Counted from the stretch's first letter, positions 1 through 8,370 are shown. The stretch: 64,000 nucleotides of DNA from Pseudomonas tructae (GCF_004214895.1 NZ_CP035952.1:4102501-4166500), one strand, 5' to 3'. Translations and numbers: made by a program. Notes: generated by a model from the letters alone, not told the origin.

Positions 1-1
1 C

Positions 2-520
2 GACTGCCCTCATTTCAAACCAGAGCAACTGGAGCACGTACGAAAATCCATAGCCGAGGTTACCGGAATAAACATAAAGGACAATGAGATTTATGTAGTA
101 GGTTCGGCAAAGTTGGGTTTTGGACTGCATCAAAAGACAAAAAGAGATGGGGAAATTCTTCCGGCATTCCGGCCTTTCAATGCCGACTCGGATATTGATA
201 TTGCATTCGCATCGGCGGAACTATTCGATATGGTATGGCAAGAAGTATCTACCTTTGCATTCTCTCAGACTAGATTTCCAGCACGAATAAATAAGCTTGG
301 TGATTATCTGGTCTACGGCTGGCTCAGACCCGACCACTTCCCTCGAGACACTCGACTTCTAAATTACGACCGCTGGAACGACAAAGTTCGCTCCCTTGGC
401 CGTGACCAATTACTAGGTCGACGAAAAATCAGCGGCGCGCTTTACCGCAACGTAGAGTTCGTTACCAAGTACCAAGCGCGCGGAATAAATACTTGTAAAA
501 AGCTTCTGGAGCTCTCATGA
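2..520 (+). CDS. nucleotidyltransferase-fold protein, 5' partial
   Basis: The reading frame is open from the first base, so the start lies outside the window; 172 residues and the stop are visible. The visible part carries a polymerase-beta-type nucleotidyltransferase signature: GSAKLGFGL, then about 27 residues later DSDIDIAF, matching the G-S ... D-x-D pattern whose acidic residues bind metal in this superfamily. The family transfers nucleotides to proteins, RNA or other nucleotides; the substrate cannot be read here. The stop overlaps the start of the DUF262 gene by four bases (ATGA), so the two are almost certainly cotranscribed and translationally coupled. The DNA is AT-rich compared with the core genome. 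It could be a CD-NTase, an MNT-type antitoxin or an RNA-modifying enzyme; the missing N-terminus prevents a choice. Confidence 0.72.
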   Translation, partial: DCPHFKPEQLEHVRKSIAEVTGINIKDNEIYVVGSAKLGFGLHQKTKRDGEILPAFRPFNADSDIDIAFASAELFDMVWQEVSTFAFSQTRFPARINKLGDYLVYGWLRPDHFPRDTRLLNYDRWNDKVRSLGRDQLLGRRKISGALYRNVEFVTKYQARGINTCKKLLELS

Positions 521-1554
521 AAACCTCATCGACCAACAAGAAAATTCGCGAACTTATCGCATCGGTCAAGGCTGAAAAAATAATTCCTCGCCCAGAATTC
601 CAACGCCGCCTTGTATGGTCTAGAGATGACAAAAATCACTTTATTGACAGTATTATAAACGGTTTCCCTTTTCCTGAGATTTATGTTGCCGATGGAGAGG
701 TAGACCTTGATAGCGGAGACGGATCTCAACTACTAGTAGATGGCTTGCAGCGCATTAGCACTTTGGTTCAGTACTTTGACGGCGACCCCACCCTGCGTCT
801 GACGACTGTTCCTAGCTATGCCGATCTAAGCGACGAGCAAAAACGCGCCTTTCTACAGTACGACGTTGCAGTTCGAGATCTAGGCACCATTAGCAAAGCA
901 CAAATTATTGAAGCATTTAAACGATTAAACGCAACGAAATACTCCCTGCTTGACATAGAAGTCAACAACGCAATATACAGCGGAAAGATCAAGAAATTCG
1001 CCGAGGATCTTTCCCTTGGTTCATTTTTCACAAACCACAGCATATTCAATGCGCTAGACTTTAAGCGTATGGGAGACCTTAGGTTCACCCTATCCATAGT
1101 AGGGACAATGATTCAAGGCTACTTCAATAGGGATGACGCCTTTGAAGATCTCTTGAGTCGCTATAATGATGATTTCCTGATTGAGAATGATATCAAGGTC
1201 CGATTTGAAAGAGCCACCAACTTCATAGAAGAGTGCGCATTCCCCGATAGAAGTCGCGCATGGAAAAAAGCGGACCTATTCACTTTAATTATTGAAATCG
1301 ATCAGATACTCACTGTCATTCAGGCCCCTATCAACCCTTCTGAAGCGGTTGAGCGACTTTATCAATTTTACAACCAAGTGGAGTCTGCCGGAATAAATGA
1401 GCCGACGATTCATTCCGTTTATTACAAAGCTGCACTCCAAGCTTCCAACGACCGCATAAACCGCCTCCGCCGGGGCATAATCATTTCCGGCATTCTCCTA
1501 GGCTACATTGATCATGTAATCATGGACCTATTGCAACAGGATGGCCTAGCTTAA
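517..1554 (+). CDS. DUF262 (GmrSD N-terminal-like) protein
   Basis: A 345-residue protein with the DUF262 hallmarks in its first 90 residues: RPEFQRRLVW (about 25-34), the FPFP segment, and LLVDGLQRIS containing the D-G-x-Q-R motif (about 74-77). DUF262 has a ParB/Srx-like fold and is proposed to bind and hydrolyse NTPs; it forms the N-terminal half of the type IV restriction enzyme GmrSD and occurs in several defence systems. No DUF1524 HNH nuclease half is visible: the protein ends with a helical region, so any nuclease would have to be a partner. It starts inside the stop of the preceding nucleotidyltransferase gene, suggesting a two-gene unit. Function is inferred as phage defence from family and context; the exact role is unknown. 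Confidence 0.75.
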   Translation: MKTSSTNKKIRELIASVKAEKIIPRPEFQRRLVWSRDDKNHFIDSIINGFPFPEIYVADGEVDLDSGDGSQLLVDGLQRISTLVQYFDGDPTLRLTTVPSYADLSDEQKRAFLQYDVAVRDLGTISKAQIIEAFKRLNATKYSLLDIEVNNAIYSGKIKKFAEDLSLGSFFTNHSIFNALDFKRMGDLRFTLSIVGTMIQGYFNRDDAFEDLLSRYNDDFLIENDIKVRFERATNFIEECAFPDRSRAWKKADLFTLIIEIDQILTVIQAPINPSEAVERLYQFYNQVESAGINEPTIHSVYYKAALQASNDRINRLRRGIIISGILLGYIDHVIMDLLQQDGLA

Positions 1555-1586
1555 CTACAGTCGAAGTCCCGAAAGCACGGTGATTA

Positions 1587-1610
1587 GCATCCGCCTTATC
1601 AGTCGGATGC
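1587..1610. other. inverted repeat, possible weak terminator
   Basis: GCATCCG and CGGATGC pair perfectly around a 10-base loop, 32 bases after the DUF262 stop. There is no run of T after either arm, so it would be at best a weak or Rho-assisted terminator. Confidence 0.35.
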
Positions 1611-1997
1611 GATCTGACACGGCCTAAGATATGCCCAAACGACTACCCTGTCGAAAGAGGTACTTGCTGGCAAAAACACTCAACAGGTGATCAATCCGAG
1701 CGTTGCCTCTACCCACCGCCTGGCCACTCCTTCGACCCCGCATAGGCTTGATTACCTAACCCCAGGCTGGAGGGACTTGAACTCCTCTACACAAAAGGTT
1801 CCACCGAGCTTGACTACGTACTCTCAGCTCGTTGGAACTTATTCATAGCCTTGGTCGCCAGGTCATTTCGCTCTTTAGCGCGCAGCGCGAGGTCGTCAAC
1901 TAGTCGTCAGAAATGAGCGGCTTGAGCTGATCAGCATCGAGATAGCTTGATGATCACCACCATGATGCTTGCGAATGGAGTTAGGAATGGTCCTATA

Positions 1998-2015
1998 CTT
2001 GCTGGTACCAGCAAG
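1998..2015. promoter_or_regulatory. 18-bp perfect palindrome, candidate operator
   Basis: CTTGCTGGTACCAGCAAG is self-complementary over all 18 bases and ends 24 bases before the start codon of the AAA-TOPRIM gene. It is flanked by an outer inverted pair, TGGTCC at 1988-1993 and GGACCA at 2028-2033, the latter overlapping the ribosome-binding site. The position suits repressor binding or an mRNA hairpin that limits translation of a toxic defence protein. No regulator gene is visible nearby. Confidence 0.5.
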
Positions 2016-2039
2016 ACAAGCTAAAAAGGACCAACGCAA

Positions 2040-3992
2040 ATGAAGCTGAGCTTTTACAGACCATACAAGTCAATTCAGATATTTGAGGATGTTGAGCTTC
2101 CTGACTTTACTGTAATCACAGGTGCTAACGGCTCTGGCAAAAGCCATCTTCTAAAAGCAATCCAGGAAGAACATATTAAAATTGATGGCTTTGACCACCT
2201 TCCGCAAGGGGCCAATATAATCTGGCATGATGCAACCACTTTAGCCCCCATTGACAATCCTTGCCCACCATCATCGCAAATAGTCCAAGAGCGAGAGCAG
2301 CACTGGAATTCGCTATCCATGCTGCTATATGGACCAACCGCGAACCTAAAGATGATAACTTATCGCTGGCCGAAATTATCCAAGCTTGAAATCGAAAAAC
2401 TATATAAACTCGAAGCACTTCAGCTGCTCGATTACGGAGTTGCCACCGATGAAGCCGAGAAACTGCACGAGCAAATCCAGAATACATTAAAAAACGAACA
2501 ACTACGCATCGTCAACAGCTTCACCCAGCTTAACCATCCAGCAAACTCCATCCTCATTCAACATATCTTATCGAAATTCGACAAACCAATCTTCACCATC
2601 GACAGAAAAACATTTATTGACCTCTACCCAATCGATTGGCAGCCGGTAAACCTGTTCCAGCAATCCTTTTCGAGAGTTTGCTCCGAATATCAGTCCACTC
2701 TAATCACTAATGAATTCAATGCATATCGCCGCGATTTTCGAGGTGCAACAACAAATGCTTTAACGCCCACTGAATTCATAAACAAACATGGCTCTCCACC
2801 CTGGGAAATAATTAATCATATATTTGAAATTGCCGATATTAAATTTAGGATAAGCCCACCTGACGACTCCATAGATTTTGTTTACCAAGCAATGCTTACA
2901 GACACGATCACAAACGCAAAAATCAGCTTTAGCGATCTCTCATCTGGCGAGAAAATCTTAATGTCTTTCGCCTTGTGCCTTTACAACACATCAAAACCCG
3001 AATCCCACATCGCAAATCTGCCGAAAATTCTATTATTCGACGAGATCGATGCACCCCTTCATCCCTCAATGACCAAGTCACTGCTCGATATTATCCAAAA
3101 AGTCTTCATCAACGAGCAAAAAATTAAAGTCATAATGACCACTCATTCCCCTTCGACTGTAGCTCTATGCCCAGAAGAGTCTATTTTCACCATGAAAAAG
3201 GAGGGAACGAAGCGACTCAGAAAAACAAACAAGGACAAAGCCTTATCATTATTGATGTCAGGTGTACCAAGTCTAAGTTTGAGCTACGAAAACAGACGTC
3301 AAGTTTTCGTGGAAAGCCATCTGGACGTAAAATACTATGACCAGATACTTCGCAAACTCAAACCAATGATACACCCAGCCATATCATTGAGTTTCATAGC
3401 ATCCGGCAAAACAAAAAAAGGTGGATGTGAGCTTGTAAAGGACATTGTGTCCCAGCTATCTAAAAACGGCAATCCAACTATCAGAGGCCTAATTGACTGG
3501 GATAGAAAAAACCAATCAACCGACAACATTGTGGTCCTTGGTTCTAACAAGCGTTACGCTATAGAAAATTATCTGCTGGATCCATTGTTGATAGCCATAT
3601 TGCTATTTCAGGACAAAGCCATTGACCGTCAAGACATAGGTTTAGAAGAGCATGAAGGTTCTGCCGAAATCTTAGCAATGCCTCCAGAGCGTCTACAGCG
3701 TATCGCAGACCACATTATAAATATAATCAATCCAGCTACACTCAACACAGACAGAATCAAATGCGAATACATTAGCAATCAATTTATATTCGTACCCAGG
3801 GTGATGTTAGAAATGCAAGGGCATGACCTTGAAGACTTACTTCCAGAAAAAATCCCCGCTTTACGAGGATACAAAAACAACAAAGGAATAAAAGAAACAG
3901 TACTTAAACGAGTCATAGACGAACACCCATCTTTCATACCAAAATGTTTTCTGCACGCCTTTTTATCATTGCAGAAGCCTATTACTGGTTAA
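2040..3992 (+). CDS. AAA ATPase-TOPRIM/DUF4435 fusion (merged-PARIS-like or OLD-like)
   Basis: A 650-residue protein. The N-terminal half is an ABC-type AAA ATPase: Walker A GANGSGKS (about 28-35), signature FSDLSSGEK (about 297-305), Walker B ILLFDEIDAPLHP (about 330-342) and the H-loop TTHSPSTV (about 367-374). The C-terminal half looks like a TOPRIM/DUF4435 nuclease: VFVESHLDVKYY (about 422-433), then GLIDWDRKN with a D-x-D pair (about 483-491) and AIENYLLDP. ATPase plus DUF4435 is the AriA/AriB pair of the PARIS system, which senses phage anti-defence proteins, and single-polypeptide versions are known; the same architecture also fits OLD nucleases. The start has GGACC about nine bases upstream. 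It stands alone with its own palindrome-bearing leader. ATPase is certain, nuclease likely, PARIS assignment tentative. Confidence 0.72.
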   Translation: MKLSFYRPYKSIQIFEDVELPDFTVITGANGSGKSHLLKAIQEEHIKIDGFDHLPQGANIIWHDATTLAPIDNPCPPSSQIVQEREQHWNSLSMLLYGPTANLKMITYRWPKLSKLEIEKLYKLEALQLLDYGVATDEAEKLHEQIQNTLKNEQLRIVNSFTQLNHPANSILIQHILSKFDKPIFTIDRKTFIDLYPIDWQPVNLFQQSFSRVCSEYQSTLITNEFNAYRRDFRGATTNALTPTEFINKHGSPPWEIINHIFEIADIKFRISPPDDSIDFVYQAMLTDTITNAKISFSDLSSGEKILMSFALCLYNTSKPESHIANLPKILLFDEIDAPLHPSMTKSLLDIIQKVFINEQKIKVIMTTHSPSTVALCPEESIFTMKKEGTKRLRKTNKDKALSLLMSGVPSLSLSYENRRQVFVESHLDVKYYDQILRKLKPMIHPAISLSFIASGKTKKGGCELVKDIVSQLSKNGNPTIRGLIDWDRKNQSTDNIVVLGSNKRYAIENYLLDPLLIAILLFQDKAIDRQDIGLEEHEGSAEILAMPPERLQRIADHIINIINPATLNTDRIKCEYISNQFIFVPRVMLEMQGHDLEDLLPEKIPALRGYKNNKGIKETVLKRVIDEHPSFIPKCFLHAFLSLQKPITG

Positions 3993-4451
3993 TATTTATT
4001 GCAGACTTCATACTTCCGCTTGAGGTCTTTTCTGTAAATTGTGAACAGATGACTCACCGCGCTTTGTGCACAGAGCAGGAGCCTTGGCTTGACTTGCAGC
4101 TCTAGACTGCGGATTAAGCGAGTGAGTCGGATGTTGACGCATCCACCTCGATCGCTCCTTTTCACTTCAGCGCGTGATAGCGCGCACGTAGGCCTGACAG
4201 GCCTTGAGGGCGATCAATCCTTTGTCGCCTCGATCGGTGATGCTGATAATTCGTTGAGCATGTCTTGGGTCAAGGTTGGCTCGAACGGCTCCATGAACCA
4301 TGCCGACGCCGCTGGTGGTGGCTGGCATCCCACAGTCACCACCCTGGGTGGCGACGTCGAACAGCAAAGATATCGCCGGTACGCAGGGACTGCTCCAAGG
4401 CGTTGAGCATGGCCTTGGCTTTCTCGGGGTCGGCCACCAACCCAACAGAAG
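3993..4451. other. 459-bp gap with a decayed coding remnant
   Basis: The segment from about 4090 to 4445 is GC-richer than the genes on both sides and shows broken coding-like frames on the minus strand. One frame reads VADPEKAKAMLNALEQSL before stopping near 4335; another reads TLTQDMLNELSASPIEATKD and ends near 4210. These may be pieces of one frameshifted gene or of two genes. I do not recognise the family. No intact gene, transposase or terminal repeat is visible. The remnant lies between the two convergent ATPase genes and may be left over from an older insertion. Confidence 0.4.
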
Positions 4452-6128
4452 TCAACTATTCCAAAGCATTATCCGCTCAACAATCTCACTCATTTCAACT
4501 TCTAACTCAGGTCGAAATGAAAGATTCTCCCTAGAAAAAACCTCACTATACTTCACAGCTTTGTGATGCTTACCCGAATACTCAGCCGCCGAAGACAAAT
4601 TATTATCTCTCAGATAATCCTGTATATAGTCATACTCCCCGATCTGCGACAAACCGATTACACCATGTACCGACTCGAATGACTCCTTTGGAATATAGTT
4701 TTCAATCTCACGACACTTACTAACCCAGACGTGCCCTCGCCCCTCATTAATTTCGCCAAGCAGCTCTGTTACCCGGTTCTTGAGCGCACCCCTTTTATTC
4801 CTTCTATCACTATCACATACAAAAATAAAATTCCTATTAATCCTCATTGCACTTACAGCTTCTTGAAGCTCAGCATCTGGTGTAGCAGCGCTTACATTAG
4901 CAAGCACGCTACCACCATAATATATAAACTGATAGTGATGCCCCTCTTTATAGGCGCCACCACCCCACAACTCAATAAATTTATTTAAATAGACTCGATC
5001 GGAAGGCCCCTCAACCCACAAAATTCCATTGGCCTGTAGAATATCACTCGCCTTAGCCCCCAAATCGTCCAACACAGAGTAGCCACGAACTAGATCGTCT
5101 AAGATAACTCCAACCGACTCTCTACCTTGTTTTCTCACATGAAGAATTTGAGCATCCTCCTCCCCATGGAACAGGTCAATCGCAACTTGAGAATGTGTGG
5201 TCAAAAAAATGTGGCACTGACTAGACTGCGCAAAAGCCAGCAAAAATGAGAATAAATTCCTTTGAAGGGATGGGTGCAGGTTATTTTCCAGCTCTTCAAA
5301 TGAGAACACATAAAAATCAATACTTTTCTTTTCAAAATCCGGCCGAACCAACAAGTTAAGCAAAGTCAGAATAACTGTCTTTAACCCACTACCTGAAGCG
5401 GAAAGCGGAACCAACCCCTTCCCCTCCTCCCCAAGATAAATTTCCCACATACCATCTGAATGGCGCTGCACTACTATCTCAGTGAAAACGGTATCAGGGC
5501 TGAAAATATCGTTTAAAGCAGTTAACAATCTTATTTGAATCAAATCCCTATCTAGAGTTGAACTAGTAATATACATTTGAACAATGTTTGTCCCTCCAAC
5601 ACCATTCCCTGCCAAAGACAGCTCACTAGAATACTGCTCTCTAACGAGATCTCTATCAGCGTCAAGTTTTATGTGCCTAATTTTTGCATTTTTGGCTTTC
5701 TGTATAGCATTAGCAAGTCGCGTTTTCTCTCCGGGCACTAACTCCCTCAGAAAGCCTTCCGCTCTCAAAACATCTAGCGTCGTTCCTTGCTCCCGCCAAA
5801 AAACAAGTTTATCAATGAAATTACACCCATGATCGTTCCAATGGTGCCCTGGGAGCTCCCCTCCCCGCGCCATGGTTGAAAACTCTCCCCGTACTTGCTC
5901 CTCACTCAGACGCTCACAATACTCAGCACTTTCACCGATAGGGGAACTCCCCCCACGCCCACGAAAAAGGTGCTCAACAGCTTCAACAAGACTGGATTTC
6001 CCTATATTATTTTTACCAACTATCACATTAACTGGCTTTATGCACTCAAACCCCGCCCCTAACTCTTTGAACCCCTTGTAATTCCTAACCCAAAAACCAG
6101 TATCAATAGTCACAAATGTCAACCCCAT
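4452..6128 (-). CDS. OLD-family ATPase with TOPRIM nuclease domain
   Basis: A 558-residue protein with both OLD halves. The ATPase has Walker A GKNNIGKSS (about 38-46), a signature-like SASGSGLKT (about 245-253), the Walker B region FEELENNLHP, and the H-loop LTTHSQVAID. The TOPRIM half starts at ILWVEGPSDRVYL (about 367), followed by the metal-binding D-x-D in FVCDSDRRN and the REIENYIP motif typical of this branch. OLD proteins are ATP-regulated DNases; relatives act alone or with a helicase (Gabija) or as retron and phage-exclusion effectors. No helicase partner is adjacent, so it resembles a class 1 stand-alone OLD. It faces the AAA-TOPRIM gene tail to tail and lies 16 bases downstream of the integrase, in the same direction. 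AT-rich composition marks it as island DNA. Confidence 0.82.
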   Translation of the reverse strand: MGLTFVTIDTGFWVRNYKGFKELGAGFECIKPVNVIVGKNNIGKSSLVEAVEHLFRGRGGSSPIGESAEYCERLSEEQVRGEFSTMARGGELPGHHWNDHGCNFIDKLVFWREQGTTLDVLRAEGFLRELVPGEKTRLANAIQKAKNAKIRHIKLDADRDLVREQYSSELSLAGNGVGGTNIVQMYITSSTLDRDLIQIRLLTALNDIFSPDTVFTEIVVQRHSDGMWEIYLGEEGKGLVPLSASGSGLKTVILTLLNLLVRPDFEKKSIDFYVFSFEELENNLHPSLQRNLFSFLLAFAQSSQCHIFLTTHSQVAIDLFHGEEDAQILHVRKQGRESVGVILDDLVRGYSVLDDLGAKASDILQANGILWVEGPSDRVYLNKFIELWGGGAYKEGHHYQFIYYGGSVLANVSAATPDAELQEAVSAMRINRNFIFVCDSDRRNKRGALKNRVTELLGEINEGRGHVWVSKCREIENYIPKESFESVHGVIGLSQIGEYDYIQDYLRDNNLSSAAEYSGKHHKAVKYSEVFSRENLSFRPELEVEMSEIVERIMLWNS

Positions 6129-6144
6129 CCTAGGAACATATCTT

Positions 6145-7257
6145 TCATCTGGATAACTTTACAGATGCATCAACTATGGACCGCAGCCACTCCCAGCCTG
6201 AATATATATCACCGCGCCCTCGAAGATGCGTGTATCGTCGCATTGAATTCCAATCCCTATGTCCTGAAACATTTGCCACACGCGGAATATCCCAATCCAT
6301 TTCAAACAAACGACTAACCCCTTCGTGTCGCAGGTCATGAAAATGTAGATCATCAATTTCTAGGAATTTACAAGCCCTGGTCCAAGCAGCCGAATTCGAA
6401 TCGCTATTGTAGGGAAATATCTCATCGCACTCCCGAGGCATGCTGTGAACAATCGCCCAGGCCTCATCCGGCAAATGGCACCAGACATCGTTACCGATCT
6501 TCTGCCCCGGGTTCTTCATGTCCCGAACCTTCACAGCCTGCCGCTCTTCATCCAGATCAGCCCAACGGATTCGCGTGATTTCCTCCTGGCGGCGCGTCGA
6601 GAACAGGGCGAAGGCAAGAACCTTCGGCATATTGATGGACGATGGTCGACGCTTTTGCATCTCGAAGAAGTGCTCAAGCAACTTGTCCAACTCATCCATC
6701 GCCGGCCGACGATCGCGCTCACGGCTTTTCATGTTGTACCCGAGCTTCTTCAACACGGTACGAGCATCACCCATGGCATGGGGTTCCACCTCGTACCCCC
6801 AAGCAGGCCGAGCCACTGATAACACTGACCCGAGGTGTGCGAGATCATTACCAGCCGTCTGCGGCTGCACAGCACCACCCTCGGGACTCATGCGCCACAA
6901 AGCGTAGTCGACCAGGATCTGATTGTTGATAGCAGAGTCCACTACCTCACCGAAGGGGCTCGCAGCAATGGCGAGCAACGTAGCCTTCTTGGTTTTACCT
7001 AGCGGCCGAACCTTGGCGCCTTCAACCAGGTACCGGTCAATCATCTCTCGAACGGTGTACCCCTTTCGGTTTGCCCGCTCGATCGCACCAGGCTCAGCTA
7101 GCTCTGTCTCTCGTCGCTTTGCCCAAGCTTGGGCAGCCTGCTTACGCGCGAATGTCTGGCTCTCTTGGTAAACTAGTTCCTTGTCGCGATTGATACGGAT
7201 CTGGACGGTGTAGCTGGATGTGCCATCGGCCCTTTTGCGTGCTCTGATCGTTGCCAT
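6145..7257 (-). CDS. tyrosine recombinase, dusA-type island integrase
   Basis: A 370-residue site-specific recombinase that integrates and excises the island. The catalytic set is visible: Arg in FSTRRQEEI (about 221), H-x-x-R in HDLRHEG (about 307-310), GHRDWNS (about 330), and the nucleophile Tyr in RRYTHL (about 343). The N-terminal part is a usual arm-binding and core-binding region. The ATG encoding MATIRARKRADG was chosen because the upstream in-frame codons would run through the repeat-rich attachment region. The gene sits beside the 5' end of dusA and points into the island, the arrangement known for dusA-associated integrases. It may be cotranscribed with the OLD gene downstream. Confidence 0.92.
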   Translation of the reverse strand: MATIRARKRADGTSSYTVQIRINRDKELVYQESQTFARKQAAQAWAKRRETELAEPGAIERANRKGYTVREMIDRYLVEGAKVRPLGKTKKATLLAIAASPFGEVVDSAINNQILVDYALWRMSPEGGAVQPQTAGNDLAHLGSVLSVARPAWGYEVEPHAMGDARTVLKKLGYNMKSRERDRRPAMDELDKLLEHFFEMQKRRPSSINMPKVLAFALFSTRRQEEITRIRWADLDEERQAVKVRDMKNPGQKIGNDVWCHLPDEAWAIVHSMPRECDEIFPYNSDSNSAAWTRACKFLEIDDLHFHDLRHEGVSRLFEMDWDIPRVANVSGHRDWNSMRRYTHLRGRGDIYSGWEWLRSIVDASVKLSR

Positions 7258-7359
7258 GGGAAATTGGTACACGTCGGTTTTGGATTGGTACATTGCACCA
7301 ACCACTTGGCAAAAACGCCCAAAAACCCCCGAAAATTGGTACAAAACACGTTGGACGAA
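7258..7359. other. island-chromosome junction at the 5' end of dusA (attachment region)
   Basis: Sequence composition changes here from the AT-rich island to GC-rich core. The region lies between the integrase start and the chosen dusA ATG. Insertion at this point replaces the native dusA leader, so dusA now depends on a promoter supplied by the island end. The dusA frame stays open upstream through 7264 (TTG-type starts), so a few extra N-terminal residues are possible. The exact core crossover sequence cannot be fixed because the other island end is not in the window. Confidence 0.65.
7263..7342. repeat. three ATTGGTAC direct repeats at the att region
   Basis: The octamer ATTGGTAC occurs at 7263-7270, 7284-7291 and 7335-7342. 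The first two are exactly two helical turns apart (21 bp). Such short repeats beside an integrase gene are typical of arm-type integrase binding sites, or of integrase autoregulation. The copy nearest dusA may belong to the core site. Confidence 0.55.
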
Positions 7360-8370
7360 ATGCCCTTAGAATCCGCCTCAACCCCAGTAAACCCGCGCCC
7401 TGAGCCGTCCCGCCGCTTCAGCGTTGCACCGATGATGGACTGGACTGACCGCCACTGCCGGTTCTTCCTGCGCCTGCTCTCCAGCAACGCCCTGCTCTAC
7501 ACCGAAATGGTCACCACCGGCGCCTTGCTGCACGGTGACGCCGAGCGCTTCCTGCGTCATAGCGAAGCCGAGCATCCATTGGCGTTACAGTTGGGCGGCA
7601 GTGTCCCGGCCGACTTGGCCGCCTGTGCCAAGCTGGCCCAGGCCGCCGGGTATGACGAGGTCAATCTCAACGTCGGCTGCCCGAGCGATCGGGTGCAGAA
7701 CAATATGATCGGTGCCTGCCTGATGGGCCATCCGGCGCTGGTCGGTGATTGCGTGAAGGCGATGCAGGATGCGGTGCAGATCCCGGTAACGGTCAAGCAC
7801 CGCATCGGTATCAATGGCCGTGACAGCTATGCCGAACTGTGCGATTTCGTCGGCCAGGTGCGTGACGCCGGCTGCCGCAGTTTTACCGTGCATGCGCGGA
7901 TCGCGATTCTTGAAGGGCTGTCACCGAAGGAGAACCGCGAGATTCCGCCGCTACGCTATGACGTCGCCGCGCAATTGAAGGCGGATTTCCCAGACCTGGA
8001 GCTGGTGCTCAACGGCGGTATCAAGACCCTGGCCGAATGCCAGGAACACCTGAAGACGTTCGACGGGGTGATGCTTGGTCGCGAGGCGTACCACAACCCG
8101 TATGTACTGGCGGAAGTTGACCAGCAACTGTTCGGCAGCACCGCACCGGTGATCAGCCGTAGCGAAGCACTGGCCAAATTGCGCCCATACATCGCCGCGC
8201 ACCTGGCCTGCGGCGGCGTCATGCACCATATCACCCGGCACATTCTGGGCCTGGGCCAGGGCTTCCCGGGGGCACGCAAGTTCCGCCAGTTGCTGTCGGT
8301 GGACATTCACAAGAGCAACGACCCGCTGGCCCTGCTCGACCAGGCCGGCGAGCTGCTGCAAGGGCGCTAG
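7360..8370 (+). CDS. dusA: tRNA-dihydrouridine(20/20a) synthase DusA
   Basis: Reduces uridine to dihydrouridine in the D-loop of tRNA, using FMN and NADPH in the cytoplasm. The 336-residue protein has the FMN-binding start RRFSVAPMMDWTDRHC (about 18-33), the catalytic Cys in NVGCPSDR (Cys107) and the VKHRIGI and LNGGIKT segments of the TIM barrel. The ATG that begins MPLESAS gives the usual family length; longer starts would enter the attachment region. The island is inserted immediately upstream, so its native promoter is likely displaced while the coding region remains intact. Confidence 0.96.
   Translation: MPLESASTPVNPRPEPSRRFSVAPMMDWTDRHCRFFLRLLSSNALLYTEMVTTGALLHGDAERFLRHSEAEHPLALQLGGSVPADLAACAKLAQAAGYDEVNLNVGCPSDRVQNNMIGACLMGHPALVGDCVKAMQDAVQIPVTVKHRIGINGRDSYAELCDFVGQVRDAGCRSFTVHARIAILEGLSPKENREIPPLRYDVAAQLKADFPDLELVLNGGIKTLAECQEHLKTFDGVMLGREAYHNPYVLAEVDQQLFGSTAPVISRSEALAKLRPYIAAHLACGGVMHHITRHILGLGQGFPGARKFRQLLSVDIHKSNDPLALLDQAGELLQGR

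Larger units (their letters stand above)
1555..2039. other. 485-bp intergenic region in the island
   Basis: No credible gene was found on either strand. It holds a 7-bp inverted repeat just after the DUF262 gene and an 18-bp palindrome just before the ATPase gene, listed separately. The middle (about 1680-1930) is GC-richer than its neighbours and may be a remnant of an older insertion, but I could not recognise a product. Confidence 0.6.

Noticed and set aside
4167..4445. 92-codon minus-strand frame in the island gap
   Set aside because: No ribosome-binding site or recognisable domain, and coding-like pieces lie in different frames, so treated as a remnant.
7264..7359. Extra 32 N-terminal codons for dusA
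   Set aside because: They run through the attachment region and are not part of the known family N-terminus; kept only as a possibility created by island insertion.
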